From assembly GCA_902605525.1 (NCBI GenBank), contig CACLCV010000008.1:1-38357 (forward strand): a stretch of DNA of 38,357 nt. The letters run 5' to 3'. The notes under the pieces are model-generated. The model saw nothing but the letters and a program-made list of their open reading frames with translations. It ran no database searches and had not been told where the DNA came from. The stretch's first letter is position 1. Each line of letters opens with the position of its first letter. This document shows, piece by piece, positions 11,342-22,079 of this stretch. Made by a program: the position numbers and the translations under genes. The DNA comes from an uncultured Gammaproteobacteria bacterium. GTDB lineage: Bacteria; Pseudomonadota; Gammaproteobacteria; GCA-002705445; GCA-002716945.

Positions 11342-13260
11342 TAAATATTGCTTTGTTACTTTTACTTACTCCATTGATAGGGACACTGATCCTTTTGTAC
11401 TTGCAAAACTCATCAAAAAAACTAACTATTATTATTTCAAACTTATCTATATTATTTTCTTTCTTGCTTTCTGTGTACTTACTAATTCTTTATATATCAT
11501 CCAATGCTTCTACTTTGTCTAAAGATGTATTAGTCTTCGCTGATGTAAAGATATATTCCTTAGCATTTGGACTTTATATTGATTCATTGTCCCTAGTAAT
11601 GTGCACTGTAGTCACCTCAGTCTCCTTTCTTGTTCACTATTATTCTATCTCTTATATGAAAGATGAAAAATCATTTAATAGATTTTTTATTTACACAAAC
11701 TTTTTCACATTCTCAATGCTTCTGATAGTCTTATCAAATAATTTTTTTCAACTATTTATAGGATGGGAGCTTGTAGGGTTATCTTCTTATCTATTAATAG
11801 GTTTTTGGACTAAAAAAAATTCAGCTATTAAAGCAAACTATAAAGCATTTCTGGTTAATAGAGTGGGTGATATAGGATTAATCCTAGGGTTATGCTTGAT
11901 ATTTATTTCATATAATACAACTAACTATAATGAAGTATTTCAACTAAAAGATACTATAAATAATACAAACATAAACATTTTTGGATATACATTTAATACT
12001 CTAAGTTGTATTTGCTTATTGCTATTTATAGGTGCAATGGCTAAATCTGCACAAGTGCCGCTTCATTTTTGGCTTCCAGATTCTATGGAGGGCCCAACGC
12101 CAATATCTGCCCTTATTCATGCTGCTACTATGGTAACCGCAGGTATCTATATGGTCGCAAGGCTATCACCTCTTTATGTTTTAGCGGAGGATGTTTCATT
12201 GTTTATATTGTACGTCGGTTCGATTACAGCATTTTTCCTTGGAATAGTTGCATTAGTGCAGAATGACATTAAAAGAATTATTGCATATTCAACTATCTCA
12301 CAGTTAGGCTATATGACTGCCGCACTGGGCGCATCATTATATTCATTAGCTATATTTCATTTAATCACTCACGCTTTCTTCAAAGCACTATTATTTCTGT
12401 GTGCTGGTTCAATAATTATAAAATGTCATCATGAGCAAGATATTAGGAAAATTGGAGGTTTGAGAAGGTTTATGCCTATTACGTATATGGCATTTTTATA
12501 TGCATCACTATCTTTAATTGGTTTTCCTCTCACATCAGGTTTTTATTCCAAAGAGACAATTATTGATGCGGTGGGATATTATGGTCACACAATTCCATAT
12601 ACAATGCTTTTATTATCCATATTTACCACCACACTGTATACAGCAAAAATATTCTCCAAGGTCTTTTTTGGTGAATCTACTTTACATTTAGATAGTGAAT
12701 TAAAAAATAAAGAAAATGATTTTGAAATGTTGATGCCGCTTGTGGTATTAACCATACCTTCAGTATTTTTAGGTATATTTATTTATGACTCTTTAATGTT
12801 GGGCACATTATTTGGAACTTCGTTAGCAGCACAAGAACTTGTTGTATCATTCTACAACGATTACGTTATTAATTCTCTAAATTTTTTTCTACATTCTTTT
12901 TTAACTATTAATTTTTTAATATTAACGTCAGCTATAATCTTCGGATATTTTTATTACTATAAAAAATCTTTTGTGATAAAGACACCTTCTTTTATCAAGA
13001 ATATCTTAACAGAGGAATATGGTTTTAACATTTTTTCGTCTAAATATATTCCTGAATTTCAAAACTTTATAACTAAATATTTATGGAGACGCGTTGATAT
13101 ATCAGCTATTGATAATGGATTTGTTAATAATACATCATATTTCCTTAATAAAATTTCACATAAGGTGCGCAAAGTACATACAGGTTTCATATATCATTAC
13201 TCACTAACCATAATTTCTGCTTTAATAATATTACTATTAATCATTGGGTATAAGAACTAA
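11338..13260 (+). CDS. nuoL: NADH-quinone oxidoreductase subunit L (TTG start)
   Basis: [51 protein letters not shown] overlaps the nuoK stop (TTGA). Confidence 0.96.
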   Translation: MINIALLLLLTPLIGTLILLYLQNSSKKLTIIISNLSILFSFLLSVYLLILYISSNASTLSKDVLVFADVKIYSLAFGLYIDSLSLVMCTVVTSVSFLVHYYSISYMKDEKSFNRFFIYTNFFTFSMLLIVLSNNFFQLFIGWELVGLSSYLLIGFWTKKNSAIKANYKAFLVNRVGDIGLILGLCLIFISYNTTNYNEVFQLKDTINNTNINIFGYTFNTLSCICLLLFIGAMAKSAQVPLHFWLPDSMEGPTPISALIHAATMVTAGIYMVARLSPLYVLAEDVSLFILYVGSITAFFLGIVALVQNDIKRIIAYSTISQLGYMTAALGASLYSLAIFHLITHAFFKALLFLCAGSIIIKCHHEQDIRKIGGLRRFMPITYMAFLYASLSLIGFPLTSGFYSKETIIDAVGYYGHTIPYTMLLLSIFTTTLYTAKIFSKVFFGESTLHLDSELKNKENDFEMLMPLVVLTIPSVFLGIFIYDSLMLGTLFGTSLAAQELVVSFYNDYVINSLNFFLHSFLTINFLILTSAIIFGYFYYYKKSFVIKTPSFIKNILTEEYGFNIFSSKYIPEFQNFITKYLWRRVDISAIDNGFVNNTSYFLNKISHKVRKVHTGFIYHYSLTIISALIILLLIIGYKN

Positions 13261-14763
13261 ATGTTTGATTATCCTATTCTTAGCTTGTTAATATGGATAC
13301 CAATACTTATAGGACTAGTGCTAATTTTATCAAAAAATATTAGCGACAATATATCTCAACTCATAACATTGCTAACATCATTTTTAATACTGGTTGTTTC
13401 AATAAATTTAACCCAAGCTTATGATCATACTACAAGCCAACTTCAATTTATTGAGCGTATCGAATGGATATCTGGCCTAAATATATTTTATTATCTTGCA
13501 GTTGATGGGATATCTGTTTCACTTATATTACTAACAGCTTTTATAAACTTTTTAATTGCAATTTATGCGTCCTCAGAAAACTATGTCAAAAAGTCTTCAT
13601 TTTTAGGTTACTTTTTAATTTTAGAAGGACTTCTCATAGGAACCTTTTCAGCATTCGATAGCATTCTTTTTTATATATTTTTTGAAAGTTTATTGATTCC
13701 ATTATTTCTAATTATAGGTATATGGGGTGGAGCTAATAGAAAATATGCTACTTTGAAATTCTTTCTTTATACATTATTTGGTTCTGTTTTAATGTTAATT
13801 TCTATAATTTATTTAGCAAAAATATCTGGATCATTTGCAATTCAGGATTTTTATTCTGTTAATCTGTCGTTTCAAGAAGAGATATTGATACTCTTAGCAT
13901 TTCTAATTGGATTTGGAATTAAAATACCAATGTGGCCTGTTCATACATGGCTGCCAGATGCACATGTAGAAGCTCCAACAAGTGGGTCAGTTATTTTGGC
14001 TTCAGTTCTTCTTAAAGTTGGTGGATATGGAATGATTAGATTTATGTTGCCGGTAACAACAGACGCGGGAATTTATTTAAGTGAGTATATGATTTATTTA
14101 TCTCTAATAGCTATCATCTATATTAGTTTTGTAGCTTATGCTCAAGAAGACATGAAAAAACTAATTGCATATTCATCTGTAGCACATATGGGTTTTGTTA
14201 CACTAGGTATCTTCCTGGTATTTAATCTACTTGACAGTAATACATCTGCTGCAATAATTGGCCTCGAGGGTGCAATGGTTCAGATGATATCTCATGGATT
14301 AATATCTGCGGCATTATTTTTTTGTATAGGAATAATATACAAGCATTCCAAATCGAGACTTCTTAAAGATAATTATGGTGTTTCTAAATTCATGCCAATT
14401 TTCTCTTTTATGATGATTTTTTTTCTTATGGCAAACTCTGGCTTACCAGGAACTTCGGGTTTTGTTGGGGAATTTCTTGTAATTACTTCATCTCTAGGCT
14501 CAAGCTTTTTATTCGGTTTTCTTGCAGCGACATCACTACTTCTATCAGCATCTTATTCACTTAAAATGGGTAAAACTGTTTTATTTGGAGATAACCTTAA
14601 AAACATTCAAGGATATACAGAATGTAGTTTTAATGAGAAAATTGTTCTAACAATTCTAATTATATTTATTTTATATCTTGGTATTATCCCAGATTACTTA
14701 TTTAAAATTATTGACCAATCCGTTATTGGTATTGTTGAGTCATTATCAGCAGGTAAAATATAA
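13261..14763 (+). CDS. nuoM: NADH-quinone oxidoreductase subunit M
   Basis: FFESLLIPLFLIIGIWG, MWPVHTWLPDAHVEAPTSGSVILA, LIAYSSVAHMGF. Confidence 0.96.
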   Translation: MFDYPILSLLIWIPILIGLVLILSKNISDNISQLITLLTSFLILVVSINLTQAYDHTTSQLQFIERIEWISGLNIFYYLAVDGISVSLILLTAFINFLIAIYASSENYVKKSSFLGYFLILEGLLIGTFSAFDSILFYIFFESLLIPLFLIIGIWGGANRKYATLKFFLYTLFGSVLMLISIIYLAKISGSFAIQDFYSVNLSFQEEILILLAFLIGFGIKIPMWPVHTWLPDAHVEAPTSGSVILASVLLKVGGYGMIRFMLPVTTDAGIYLSEYMIYLSLIAIIYISFVAYAQEDMKKLIAYSSVAHMGFVTLGIFLVFNLLDSNTSAAIIGLEGAMVQMISHGLISAALFFCIGIIYKHSKSRLLKDNYGVSKFMPIFSFMMIFFLMANSGLPGTSGFVGEFLVITSSLGSSFLFGFLAATSLLLSASYSLKMGKTVLFGDNLKNIQGYTECSFNEKIVLTILIIFILYLGIIPDYLFKIIDQSVIGIVESLSAGKI

Positions 14764-16193
14764 TGTTGAATATTTTATTTATACCCGAAATAATACTTTC
14801 AATTGGAGTGATGATAATTATTCTATTTGACTTATTTTTTCAAAAACAGAAAGGACTCTCATTCACTTTAGTACAGTTTCTATTATTAATAGCTGCCTAT
14901 TACTCTCTTAATAATAAATTTTCACCTAGTTATAGCGCATATACACTTAATGAGTTTACAAATATTTTTAAATTCATTCTTTTAGTTGGCTCTCTTACGA
15001 TATTTCACTATACATATAAGCATCTTAAATTTCTAAAAATTCTTAAAATTGAATACTTCACGATTTCATTACTAGGCCTTATAGGAACTATGATTATGAT
15101 TTCAGCAAATAGTTTACTAATGTTGTATCTTGGCATTGAATTATTATCACTATCTTTATACGCACTCATTGGTTTCAATAAAAAATCATCATTATCATCT
15201 GAAGCTGCAATTAAATATTATGTCCTAGGGGCAATGTCATCTGGCATACTATTGTTTGGTATCTCATTAATTTATGGTTTCACAGGTTCTATAGCCTATG
15301 ATGACATAGCATATCAATTGATTAATATCGATATGAATTCAGTTGATTACATAGCTATTATTTTTGGAATGATTTTTATAACTGCCAGCCTATGTTTTAA
15401 GTTTGGAGCAGCCCCATTTCATATGTGGGTTCCTGATATTTATCAAGGTTCTTTAATAAGTACTACAATATTATTGAGTACTCTTCCAAAGATTGCAGTT
15501 TTTATTGTTTTTCTTAAACTATATTTCATACCATTTATTCTTCTTAGAGAAGTATGGTCAGATATATTAATTTTTGTCGGAATGCTCTCTATAGTAATAG
15601 GGAGTCTGTTTGCTTTAACTCAAGAAAATATAAAAAGACTTCTAGCATATTCTGCTATATCTAATATAGGATTTATCATATTATCACTTGGCCTGATCTC
15701 GATCGACGGCATTCATGCATCACTATATTATACTGTGGTGTATAGTTTAACAGCACTAGCATCATTTGGCATTATTACTCATATTACCTCTAATAGTAAT
15801 GGCATTGAAAAGATAACCGATCTAGCAGGATTATCAAAGACACATCCATACTTTGCTTTTTTAATTTTAATAACTATGCTGTCTTCAGCAGGTATTCCGC
15901 CGTTAATTGGATTTCATGCAAAGTTAATGGTAATTAAGGCATTAATAAGTAGTTCGTATATTATACTTTCAATTATTGTGGTAATAATGACTGTTGTCTC
16001 AGCTTATTACTATTTAAAAGTTATTAAAACAATTTATTTTGATAACAGAGAAGATTTAATCTCAACTTACTCTAATAGTGATATAGTTTTATCGATAAAT
16101 GTTTTATCACTCATAGCTTTAGGAATTTTTCCTTATCTATTATTCAACTTAACTAGTTACCTTATGAGAATATTTTCTGTAATTTCTATTTAA
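14763..16193 (+). CDS. nuoN: NADH-quinone oxidoreductase subunit N
   Basis: ELLSLSLYALIGF, FKFGAAPFHMWVPDIYQGS, RLLAYSAISNIGF. Confidence 0.96.
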   Translation: MLNILFIPEIILSIGVMIIILFDLFFQKQKGLSFTLVQFLLLIAAYYSLNNKFSPSYSAYTLNEFTNIFKFILLVGSLTIFHYTYKHLKFLKILKIEYFTISLLGLIGTMIMISANSLLMLYLGIELLSLSLYALIGFNKKSSLSSEAAIKYYVLGAMSSGILLFGISLIYGFTGSIAYDDIAYQLINIDMNSVDYIAIIFGMIFITASLCFKFGAAPFHMWVPDIYQGSLISTTILLSTLPKIAVFIVFLKLYFIPFILLREVWSDILIFVGMLSIVIGSLFALTQENIKRLLAYSAISNIGFIILSLGLISIDGIHASLYYTVVYSLTALASFGIITHITSNSNGIEKITDLAGLSKTHPYFAFLILITMLSSAGIPPLIGFHAKLMVIKALISSSYIILSIIVVIMTVVSAYYYLKVIKTIYFDNREDLISTYSNSDIVLSINVLSLIALGIFPYLLFNLTSYLMRIFSVISI

Positions 16194-16194
16194 C

Positions 16195-16221
16195 TTGAAA
16201 ATAATTTCCATAAATTATAGA
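16195..16221 (+). promoter_or_regulatory. candidate sigma70 promoter for tRNA-fMet/rimP operon
   Basis: TTGAAA (16195-16200), 15-nt spacer, TATAGA (16216-16221), ending 11 nt before the tRNA 5' end. Spacer is short. Confidence 0.35.
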
Positions 16222-16232
16222 CTTCATACCAG

Positions 16233-16309
<77 letters not shown>

Positions 16310-16365
16310 TAAAATAATCAAATTCTCTTTCGCATTACTTCTATTTTGATATACAATACACAGAC

Positions 16366-16381
16366 GGCTCCTATTGGGGCC
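16366..16381 (+). promoter_or_regulatory. hairpin in rimP leader, possible attenuator
   Basis: GGCTCC-TATT-GGGGCC 6-bp stem followed by ATTTTAATGCTCGTTTT; a leader hairpin upstream of rimP-nusA-infB is a known gammaproteobacterial element. Confidence 0.45.
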
Positions 16382-16398
16382 ATTTTAATGCTCGTTTT

Positions 16399-16854
16399 AT
16401 GAAAGAAGTTGAAGAAAACATAATGAATAAATTGAATGAATTGCTTGTAAATGATTTGAAAGCTATAAATGTTAATATATTTGGTAATAGAGATGCTAGA
16501 AGTATTCAAATAATGATTGAGTCTGATTCTGGTGTATCCATTGATCATTGCTCAAAGGTAACAAAATTAGCTCAAAATATAATCACATTAGAAAAATATA
16601 TTGACGAAAACTATAGCATAGAAGTTTCTTCACCCGGCATAAATAGACCACTATATAATATTGATGATTTTATCAAATACCAGGGAGAAAGAGTATATGT
16701 AGAATTAAAAAAGAATATTAATAATCAGAAAAGATTCAAGGGATATTATGAGGTGATTGGCAATACGATTTGTCTCAATTATAAAAAAGAAAAAGTATCA
16801 ATAACATTCGATGCTATAAAAAAAGCTAATTTAGTTAGGGAGATAAAAATATGA
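16399..16854 (+). CDS. rimP: ribosome maturation factor RimP
   Basis: YSIEVSSPGINRPLYNIDDFIKYQGERVYVELK; position before nusA. Confidence 0.94.
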   Translation: MKEVEENIMNKLNELLVNDLKAINVNIFGNRDARSIQIMIESDSGVSIDHCSKVTKLAQNIITLEKYIDENYSIEVSSPGINRPLYNIDDFIKYQGERVYVELKKNINNQKRFKGYYEVIGNTICLNYKKEKVSITFDAIKKANLVREIKI

Positions 16855-18356
16855 ATAAAGAGATACTTCTAATAATTGACACAGTCTCTAATGAAAAAAA
16901 TGTTGATCGAGAAATTATTATTGATGCAATGGAGCATGCATTAGCATCTGCTGTAAAGAAAAAATATAAACTTGATAATAAAACTCAAGATGAAATTGAC
17001 GTGGAGGTTAGTATCAATCAAGATAATGGATCATACACGACTATAAGAAAATGGGAAGTTGTGAATGAAATGTTAGTAGATGATGAGTATGAAAAAAAAA
17101 TGCTTATTGAGTTTGCTAAAGAAAAAAATTCTGATATCAATGTTGGCGAATATATAACTGAAGAAATTGAATCAGTTGAGTTTGGTAGGATTGTTGCTCA
17201 AACAGCAAAACAAAACATAGTTGCTAGTCTCAAGGCGGCAGAGAGAAACAGAATAGTTGATCTATATGCACCCAGAATAGGAGAACTATTATTTGGTATA
17301 GTAAGAAGAGTTGACAAAAATAATGTATTCCTTGACTTGAACTCCAATGAAGGAAGCAGCCTTTCTGATGAAGCTATGATTCTGAAAGAAAATCTTATAC
17401 CCAGAGAAAATATTAAACCGGGCGACAGAATCAGGGGTTACTTGAAGGATGTACAATCAGAGTTGAGAGGTCCTCAATTATATATTTCTAGAAAATGTTC
17501 AGAGTTTTTAATTGAGCTTTTCAGATTGGAAGTACCAGAAGTAGGCCAAGGTATTATTGAGATATTAGGGGCTTCAAGAGATCCAGGACTAAGGGCTAAA
17601 ATAGCAGTTAAATCAAATGATCCAAAACTTGATGCAATTGGAGCATGTGTTGGTATGAGGGGATCCAGAGTACAGTCAGTATCTAATGAACTTGCTGGAG
17701 AAAGAATAGACATCATCCCATGGGATGAAGACCCAGCAAAATTTGTTATTAATGCTATGTCTCCTGCTGAGGTCTTATCAATAGTAGTCGATGAAACGAG
17801 TAAAACTATGGATATAGCTGTTGCAGAAGAGCAGCTATCACAGGCTATTGGACGAGGAGGTCAAAATGTCAGATTAGCAAGCGAGCTAACAGGCTGGAAC
17901 CTTAATGTGATGAGCAAGGATGATGCTGATGACAAAAATACTAAAGAAGAAGAGGAAACTGCAACTAAATTTCAAAATGAACTTAATGTAGACAATGATG
18001 TTGCTAAAATACTTGCTGAAGAAGGTTTTACTTCAATTGAAGAGATAGCATTATGTGAAATTGAAGAACTTGAAAATATAAATGGTTTTGATACAGATCT
18101 TGTAAATGAACTTAGAAAAAGAGCTAATGATGAATATGATAAGAAACAAAAAGAAATAGATGATAAGTCATCATTAAAAAACTTGTCTGATCTTACAGAT
18201 GATCATATAACATTACTTAAAAACAATGATATATTAACTATTAGTGATGTGGCAGATTTATCAATTGATGAATTGCTTGATTATATTGAGTTATCAAATG
18301 AAACTGCCGGAAAGGTTATAATGATGGCTCGTGAGAGTTGGTCTGAAGAGGAATAA
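16851..18356 (+). CDS. nusA: transcription termination/antitermination protein NusA
   Basis: S1/KH core (GACVGMRGSRVQSVSNELAGERIDIIPWDEDPAKFVINAMSPAEV), C-terminal acidic repeats as in gammaproteobacteria. Confidence 0.97.
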   Translation: MNKEILLIIDTVSNEKNVDREIIIDAMEHALASAVKKKYKLDNKTQDEIDVEVSINQDNGSYTTIRKWEVVNEMLVDDEYEKKMLIEFAKEKNSDINVGEYITEEIESVEFGRIVAQTAKQNIVASLKAAERNRIVDLYAPRIGELLFGIVRRVDKNNVFLDLNSNEGSSLSDEAMILKENLIPRENIKPGDRIRGYLKDVQSELRGPQLYISRKCSEFLIELFRLEVPEVGQGIIEILGASRDPGLRAKIAVKSNDPKLDAIGACVGMRGSRVQSVSNELAGERIDIIPWDEDPAKFVINAMSPAEVLSIVVDETSKTMDIAVAEEQLSQAIGRGGQNVRLASELTGWNLNVMSKDDADDKNTKEEEETATKFQNELNVDNDVAKILAEEGFTSIEEIALCEIEELENINGFDTDLVNELRKRANDEYDKKQKEIDDKSSLKNLSDLTDDHITLLKNNDILTISDVADLSIDELLDYIELSNETAGKVIMMARESWSEEE

Positions 18357-20524
18357 TGTCAGAAAAAGACAATATAAAACTTAAAACAGATACTTTATCC
18401 TCAAGGAAAAGTAGTGCTTCAGTGGGCGTACATGTCAAAAGAAAAAGAAAGATTATTGCTAAGCCAGTATCAAAAGCCACATTGAAAACAAATGACGTTG
18501 CTGTTGTAAAAAAAGAAGTAAAAAATTCCTCTCCATTAAAAAAAACAAATAATGAAAAAAAAGTTAAAACATTAGCTAAAGTTAGTGAACCACCAACACA
18601 AGATATTAAATCTTCAAAAAAACAAAAAATCAATAAAGATGAAAAAATTGAAAAAATGGAAAGCAAAGAGCTTCATCTTAAATCACCTAAACAAAAAAAA
18701 GACAAAAATAAAAAGAACAAAAATCATATCAAAGATATAGCTCCTACTCATAAGTTTGAAAAACCAACCGAACCTGTAAAAAGAGATGTGAAAATAAGTC
18801 AATCTATGACGGTAGCTGAACTTGCAAATCAAATGGCTTTGAAAAATACTGATCTTATATCAAAAATGATGAGCTTAGGAGTTATGGCCACTGTAAACCA
18901 ATCTCTAGATCAAGATACAGCAATTCTTATAACCGAGGAAATAGGACACAATCCAGTTATACAAAAAGAGAATGAAGATGATATTGAACAGCCAGAAAAA
19001 ATAAAAATAACTGATGGAAAAACTCGCGCTCCAATAGTGACAATTATGGGCCATGTAGATCATGGTAAAACTTCACTACTAGATCATATCAGAAAGTCAA
19101 AAATTACTGAGTCTGAATCTGGTGGAATTACACAACATGTTGGCGCATATAGAGTCAAAACTAATAATGGTGAAATAGCTTTTCTTGATACACCTGGACA
19201 TGCTGCATTCACCAGCATGAGGGCTAGGGGTGCTCAAGTAACTGATATAGTTATACTTGTTGTTTCTGCAGATGACGGAGTAATGCCTCAAACTGAAGAG
19301 GCTATTGAGCATGCTAAAGCAGCTGGTGTACCATTAATAGTTGCTATAAACAAAATTGATAAAGAAAATGCAGATCAAGAAAAAGTTAAAAATGATTTAG
19401 CTGCAAAGAATGTAATTCCTGAGGAATGGGGTGGTGAGACAATTTTTATACCTATATCTGCACTTACTGGTCAAGGGGTCGATACTCTTTTAGACTCTGT
19501 TGTCCTGCAGGCTGAAATATTAGAACTTAAAGCTCATGATACGGGCCCTGCTTCAGGCGTTGTAATTGAATCGTCATTAGATAAAGGTAAAGGACCTGTT
19601 GCAACCGTATTGATTCAAAATGGTATATTAAATATGAAAGATTTTGTTCTAGTGGGTCAAACATTCGGAAGAGTAAGAGCTCTTTTCAATGAATTTGGTA
19701 AACCAGTTAACAATGCAGGGCCAAGTACTCCTGTAGTGATTACAGGTTTGTCTGCTACACCAAATGTAGGTGACCAGTTAATATCAACAGATGATGAGAA
19801 AAAAGTTAAAGAAATTGCATCTACAAGAGAAAAAAAACAAAAAGAAATTGACATGCAAAGCAAACAAAAGAATTTCTCAATAGAATCATTTGGTAATGCT
19901 AATGGATCTAAAAAAATTATAAACTATCTAGTAAAGACTGATGTCCAAGGTAGCTGTGAGGCCATTATAAATAGCTTACAATCTATAGAAAATCCAGATG
20001 TTGGTTTGGAGATAATATATAGTGGCGTTGGTGGCATAACGGAATCAGATATCAATCTAGCTTTAAGTGCACAGGCCCATGTAATAGGGTTTAATGTAAG
20101 GGCAGATAGTAAAGCTAAAAAATTAATCGAATCACACGATATACCTTTACAGTACTTTAGTATAATTTACGATTTAATAGATGCTGTGAAATTTGACTTG
20201 TCTGGTGAACTTGAACCCGAAGTTAAAGAAGAAATTATCGGCATAGCTACTGTTAAAGATGTATTTCGTTCATCAAAGCTTGGCGCAATAGCAGGAACTA
20301 TAGTTTCAGAAGGAGTAATTGAAAAAGATCAACCTATAAGAGTATTACGCGAAAATACAGTTATTTATGAGGGAGAGCTAGAATCTTTAAGAAGATTTAA
20401 AGAAGATGTTAAGGAAGTTAAAAGCGGAACGGAATGTGGTATTGGCGTTAAGGACTATAATGATATCAAGTCTGGCGATCAGATAGAAGTTTACAAGAGA
20501 ACTGAAATCAAGCGCTCTATTTAA
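18356..20524 (+). CDS. infB: translation initiation factor IF-2
   Basis: GHVDHGKTSLLDHIR, DTPGHAAFTSMRARGAQ, NKID; Lys-rich N-terminal linker. Confidence 0.97.
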   Translation: MSEKDNIKLKTDTLSSRKSSASVGVHVKRKRKIIAKPVSKATLKTNDVAVVKKEVKNSSPLKKTNNEKKVKTLAKVSEPPTQDIKSSKKQKINKDEKIEKMESKELHLKSPKQKKDKNKKNKNHIKDIAPTHKFEKPTEPVKRDVKISQSMTVAELANQMALKNTDLISKMMSLGVMATVNQSLDQDTAILITEEIGHNPVIQKENEDDIEQPEKIKITDGKTRAPIVTIMGHVDHGKTSLLDHIRKSKITESESGGITQHVGAYRVKTNNGEIAFLDTPGHAAFTSMRARGAQVTDIVILVVSADDGVMPQTEEAIEHAKAAGVPLIVAINKIDKENADQEKVKNDLAAKNVIPEEWGGETIFIPISALTGQGVDTLLDSVVLQAEILELKAHDTGPASGVVIESSLDKGKGPVATVLIQNGILNMKDFVLVGQTFGRVRALFNEFGKPVNNAGPSTPVVITGLSATPNVGDQLISTDDEKKVKEIASTREKKQKEIDMQSKQKNFSIESFGNANGSKKIINYLVKTDVQGSCEAIINSLQSIENPDVGLEIIYSGVGGITESDINLALSAQAHVIGFNVRADSKAKKLIESHDIPLQYFSIIYDLIDAVKFDLSGELEPEVKEEIIGIATVKDVFRSSKLGAIAGTIVSEGVIEKDQPIRVLRENTVIYEGELESLRRFKEDVKEVKSGTECGIGVKDYNDIKSGDQIEVYKRTEIKRSI

Positions 20525-20525
20525 A

Positions 20526-20855
20526 ATGAGCAGAATGAATAAAATTGAAGATCTTCTTCATAAAGAAATTGCTAGTATAATCGTTACTAGAATAGATAAT
20601 CAGGATATTAAAAATACTGTAACTATCACTGACATAAAGGTTAGCAAAGATATCCGAAGTGCGATCGTGTATTTTACTACATTAAAAAATGATTTTAAGA
20701 AAATTGAAAAAATAATGAATACACTCAAACCAACAATAAAATTCTATCTATCAAAAAATGTTCATCTTAAAAGAGTCCCAGATTTTAAATTTATTTTTGA
20801 TGATACAGTAATTAAAGGACAAAAAATTAATATGCTTCTTGATTCACTCAAGTAA
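20526..20855 (+). CDS. rbfA: ribosome-binding factor A
   Basis: MSRMNKIEDLLHKEIASII...VPDFKFIFDDTV; between infB and truB. Confidence 0.92.
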   Translation: MSRMNKIEDLLHKEIASIIVTRIDNQDIKNTVTITDIKVSKDIRSAIVYFTTLKNDFKKIEKIMNTLKPTIKFYLSKNVHLKRVPDFKFIFDDTVIKGQKINMLLDSLK

Positions 20856-20862
20856 TTGATTT

Positions 20863-21744
20863 GTGATTAACGGAATAATCTTACTTAATAAATACAAATT
20901 TGTAACTTCAAACAAGGTCCTCACTCTTTTTAAAAGAAAAATGAAAATAAAAAAAGCAGGATTATTAGGAATATTAGATCCACTAGCTACAGGCGTTCTC
21001 CCTATAGTTATTGGTGAAGCTACAAAATACATTACGTATATCGAAAGTAATAAAAAAAGTTATAATGTTAAATGTAAGCTCGGTATATATAGTGAGTGTG
21101 GTGATTTTGAGTCTGAACCTATCGAATTCGATGATGAGAAATTAATAATACATAATCTGAAAGAACAAACAATTAAAGATACTCTAGCCAAATTTATTGG
21201 TGACTATATTCAGGTCCCTCCAATGTTCAGTAGCACAAAATATAATGGAAAACCTCTCTATACCTATGCTCGAAAAAATATTGAAATTAAGCGTGAACCC
21301 AAAAATAGACAGATTTATAAAATAAAATTTATATCTCTCAAATCAAATATCTTAGAATTTTCAGTTGTCTGTTCTTCTGGTACATATATTAGAACACTTG
21401 TACAAGATATTTCAAAAAAATGGGACTTACATTCATGTTTATATGGTTTGCATAGATCCGATGTAGAACCTTTTGAGAATTTTGATAATGTCACGCTAGA
21501 AAATTTAACTACTAAGAACTTTCATGAGCACTTAATTACAATACCTGATATGTTATCAAAATTGCCAAGATTATTGTGCACTGACGAAGAGATAAATAAG
21601 TTATACAATGGACTCTATATAGAAAAAAATGTAAATACTACATCAAAGTCGCTTCATAGGATTACAAGCAGAGATGACATATTTCACGGTGTTGGATTTT
21701 TTAAAGAAAATTATCTATATCCCAAAAGATTGATGAAAAGATGA
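20863..21744 (+). CDS. truB: tRNA pseudouridine(55) synthase TruB (GTG start; divergent active-site motif)
   Basis: LDPLATGVLPIVIGEATKY with catalytic Asp, KYNGKPLYTYAR, CSSGTYIRTLVQD; synteny. Confidence 0.92.
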   Translation: MINGIILLNKYKFVTSNKVLTLFKRKMKIKKAGLLGILDPLATGVLPIVIGEATKYITYIESNKKSYNVKCKLGIYSECGDFESEPIEFDDEKLIIHNLKEQTIKDTLAKFIGDYIQVPPMFSSTKYNGKPLYTYARKNIEIKREPKNRQIYKIKFISLKSNILEFSVVCSSGTYIRTLVQDISKKWDLHSCLYGLHRSDVEPFENFDNVTLENLTTKNFHEHLITIPDMLSKLPRLLCTDEEINKLYNGLYIEKNVNTTSKSLHRITSRDDIFHGVGFFKENYLYPKRLMKR

Positions 21745-21752
21745 TATTTAGT

Positions 21753-21780
21753 TTGTAATAGTGCAGGGACATGATAGAAT
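21753..21780 (+). promoter_or_regulatory. candidate sigma70 promoter of rpsO-pnp
   Basis: TTGTAA (21753-21758), 16-nt spacer, TAGAAT (21775-21780), 30 nt upstream of rpsO. rpsO has its own promoter in E. coli. Confidence 0.45.
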
Positions 21781-21809
21781 CCACACGTTAAAGAAATAGA
21801 AAAGAAAAT

Positions 21810-22079
21810 ATGGCATTAAATAATGAAACAAAAGCTGAAATTATAAAGAAATTTAAACAGTCTGATGATGACTGCGGTTCTAGCTCAGTCCAGATAGCTC
21901 TTCTTACAGAAAATATCAATAAGCTTTCTGATCACTTTAATAAAAATAAAAAAGATAATCACTCAAGGTTGGGTCTTTTAAAGATGATCATGAAAAGAAG
22001 ATCTCTAATGAGATACCTAAAAAGAACAGATATAACTACATATGAAAAGCTAATCAAAGAACTAGGACTAAGAAAATAA
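21810..22079 (+). CDS. rpsO: 30S ribosomal protein S15
   Basis: [47 protein letters not shown]. Confidence 0.97.
   Translation: MALNNETKAEIIKKFKQSDDDCGSSSVQIALLTENINKLSDHFNKNKKDNHSRLGLLKMIMKRRSLMRYLKRTDITTYEKLIKELGLRK

Noticed and set aside
18316-18666. 116-aa minus-strand ORF at nusA/infB junction
   Set aside because: Mirror of the Lys-rich IF-2 linker (giving Phe/Leu/Ser-rich translation); artefactual.
18480-18730. A-rich, Lys-encoding low-complexity stretch in infB
   Set aside because: Ordinary IF-2 N-terminal linker in a low-GC genome, not a separate repeat element.
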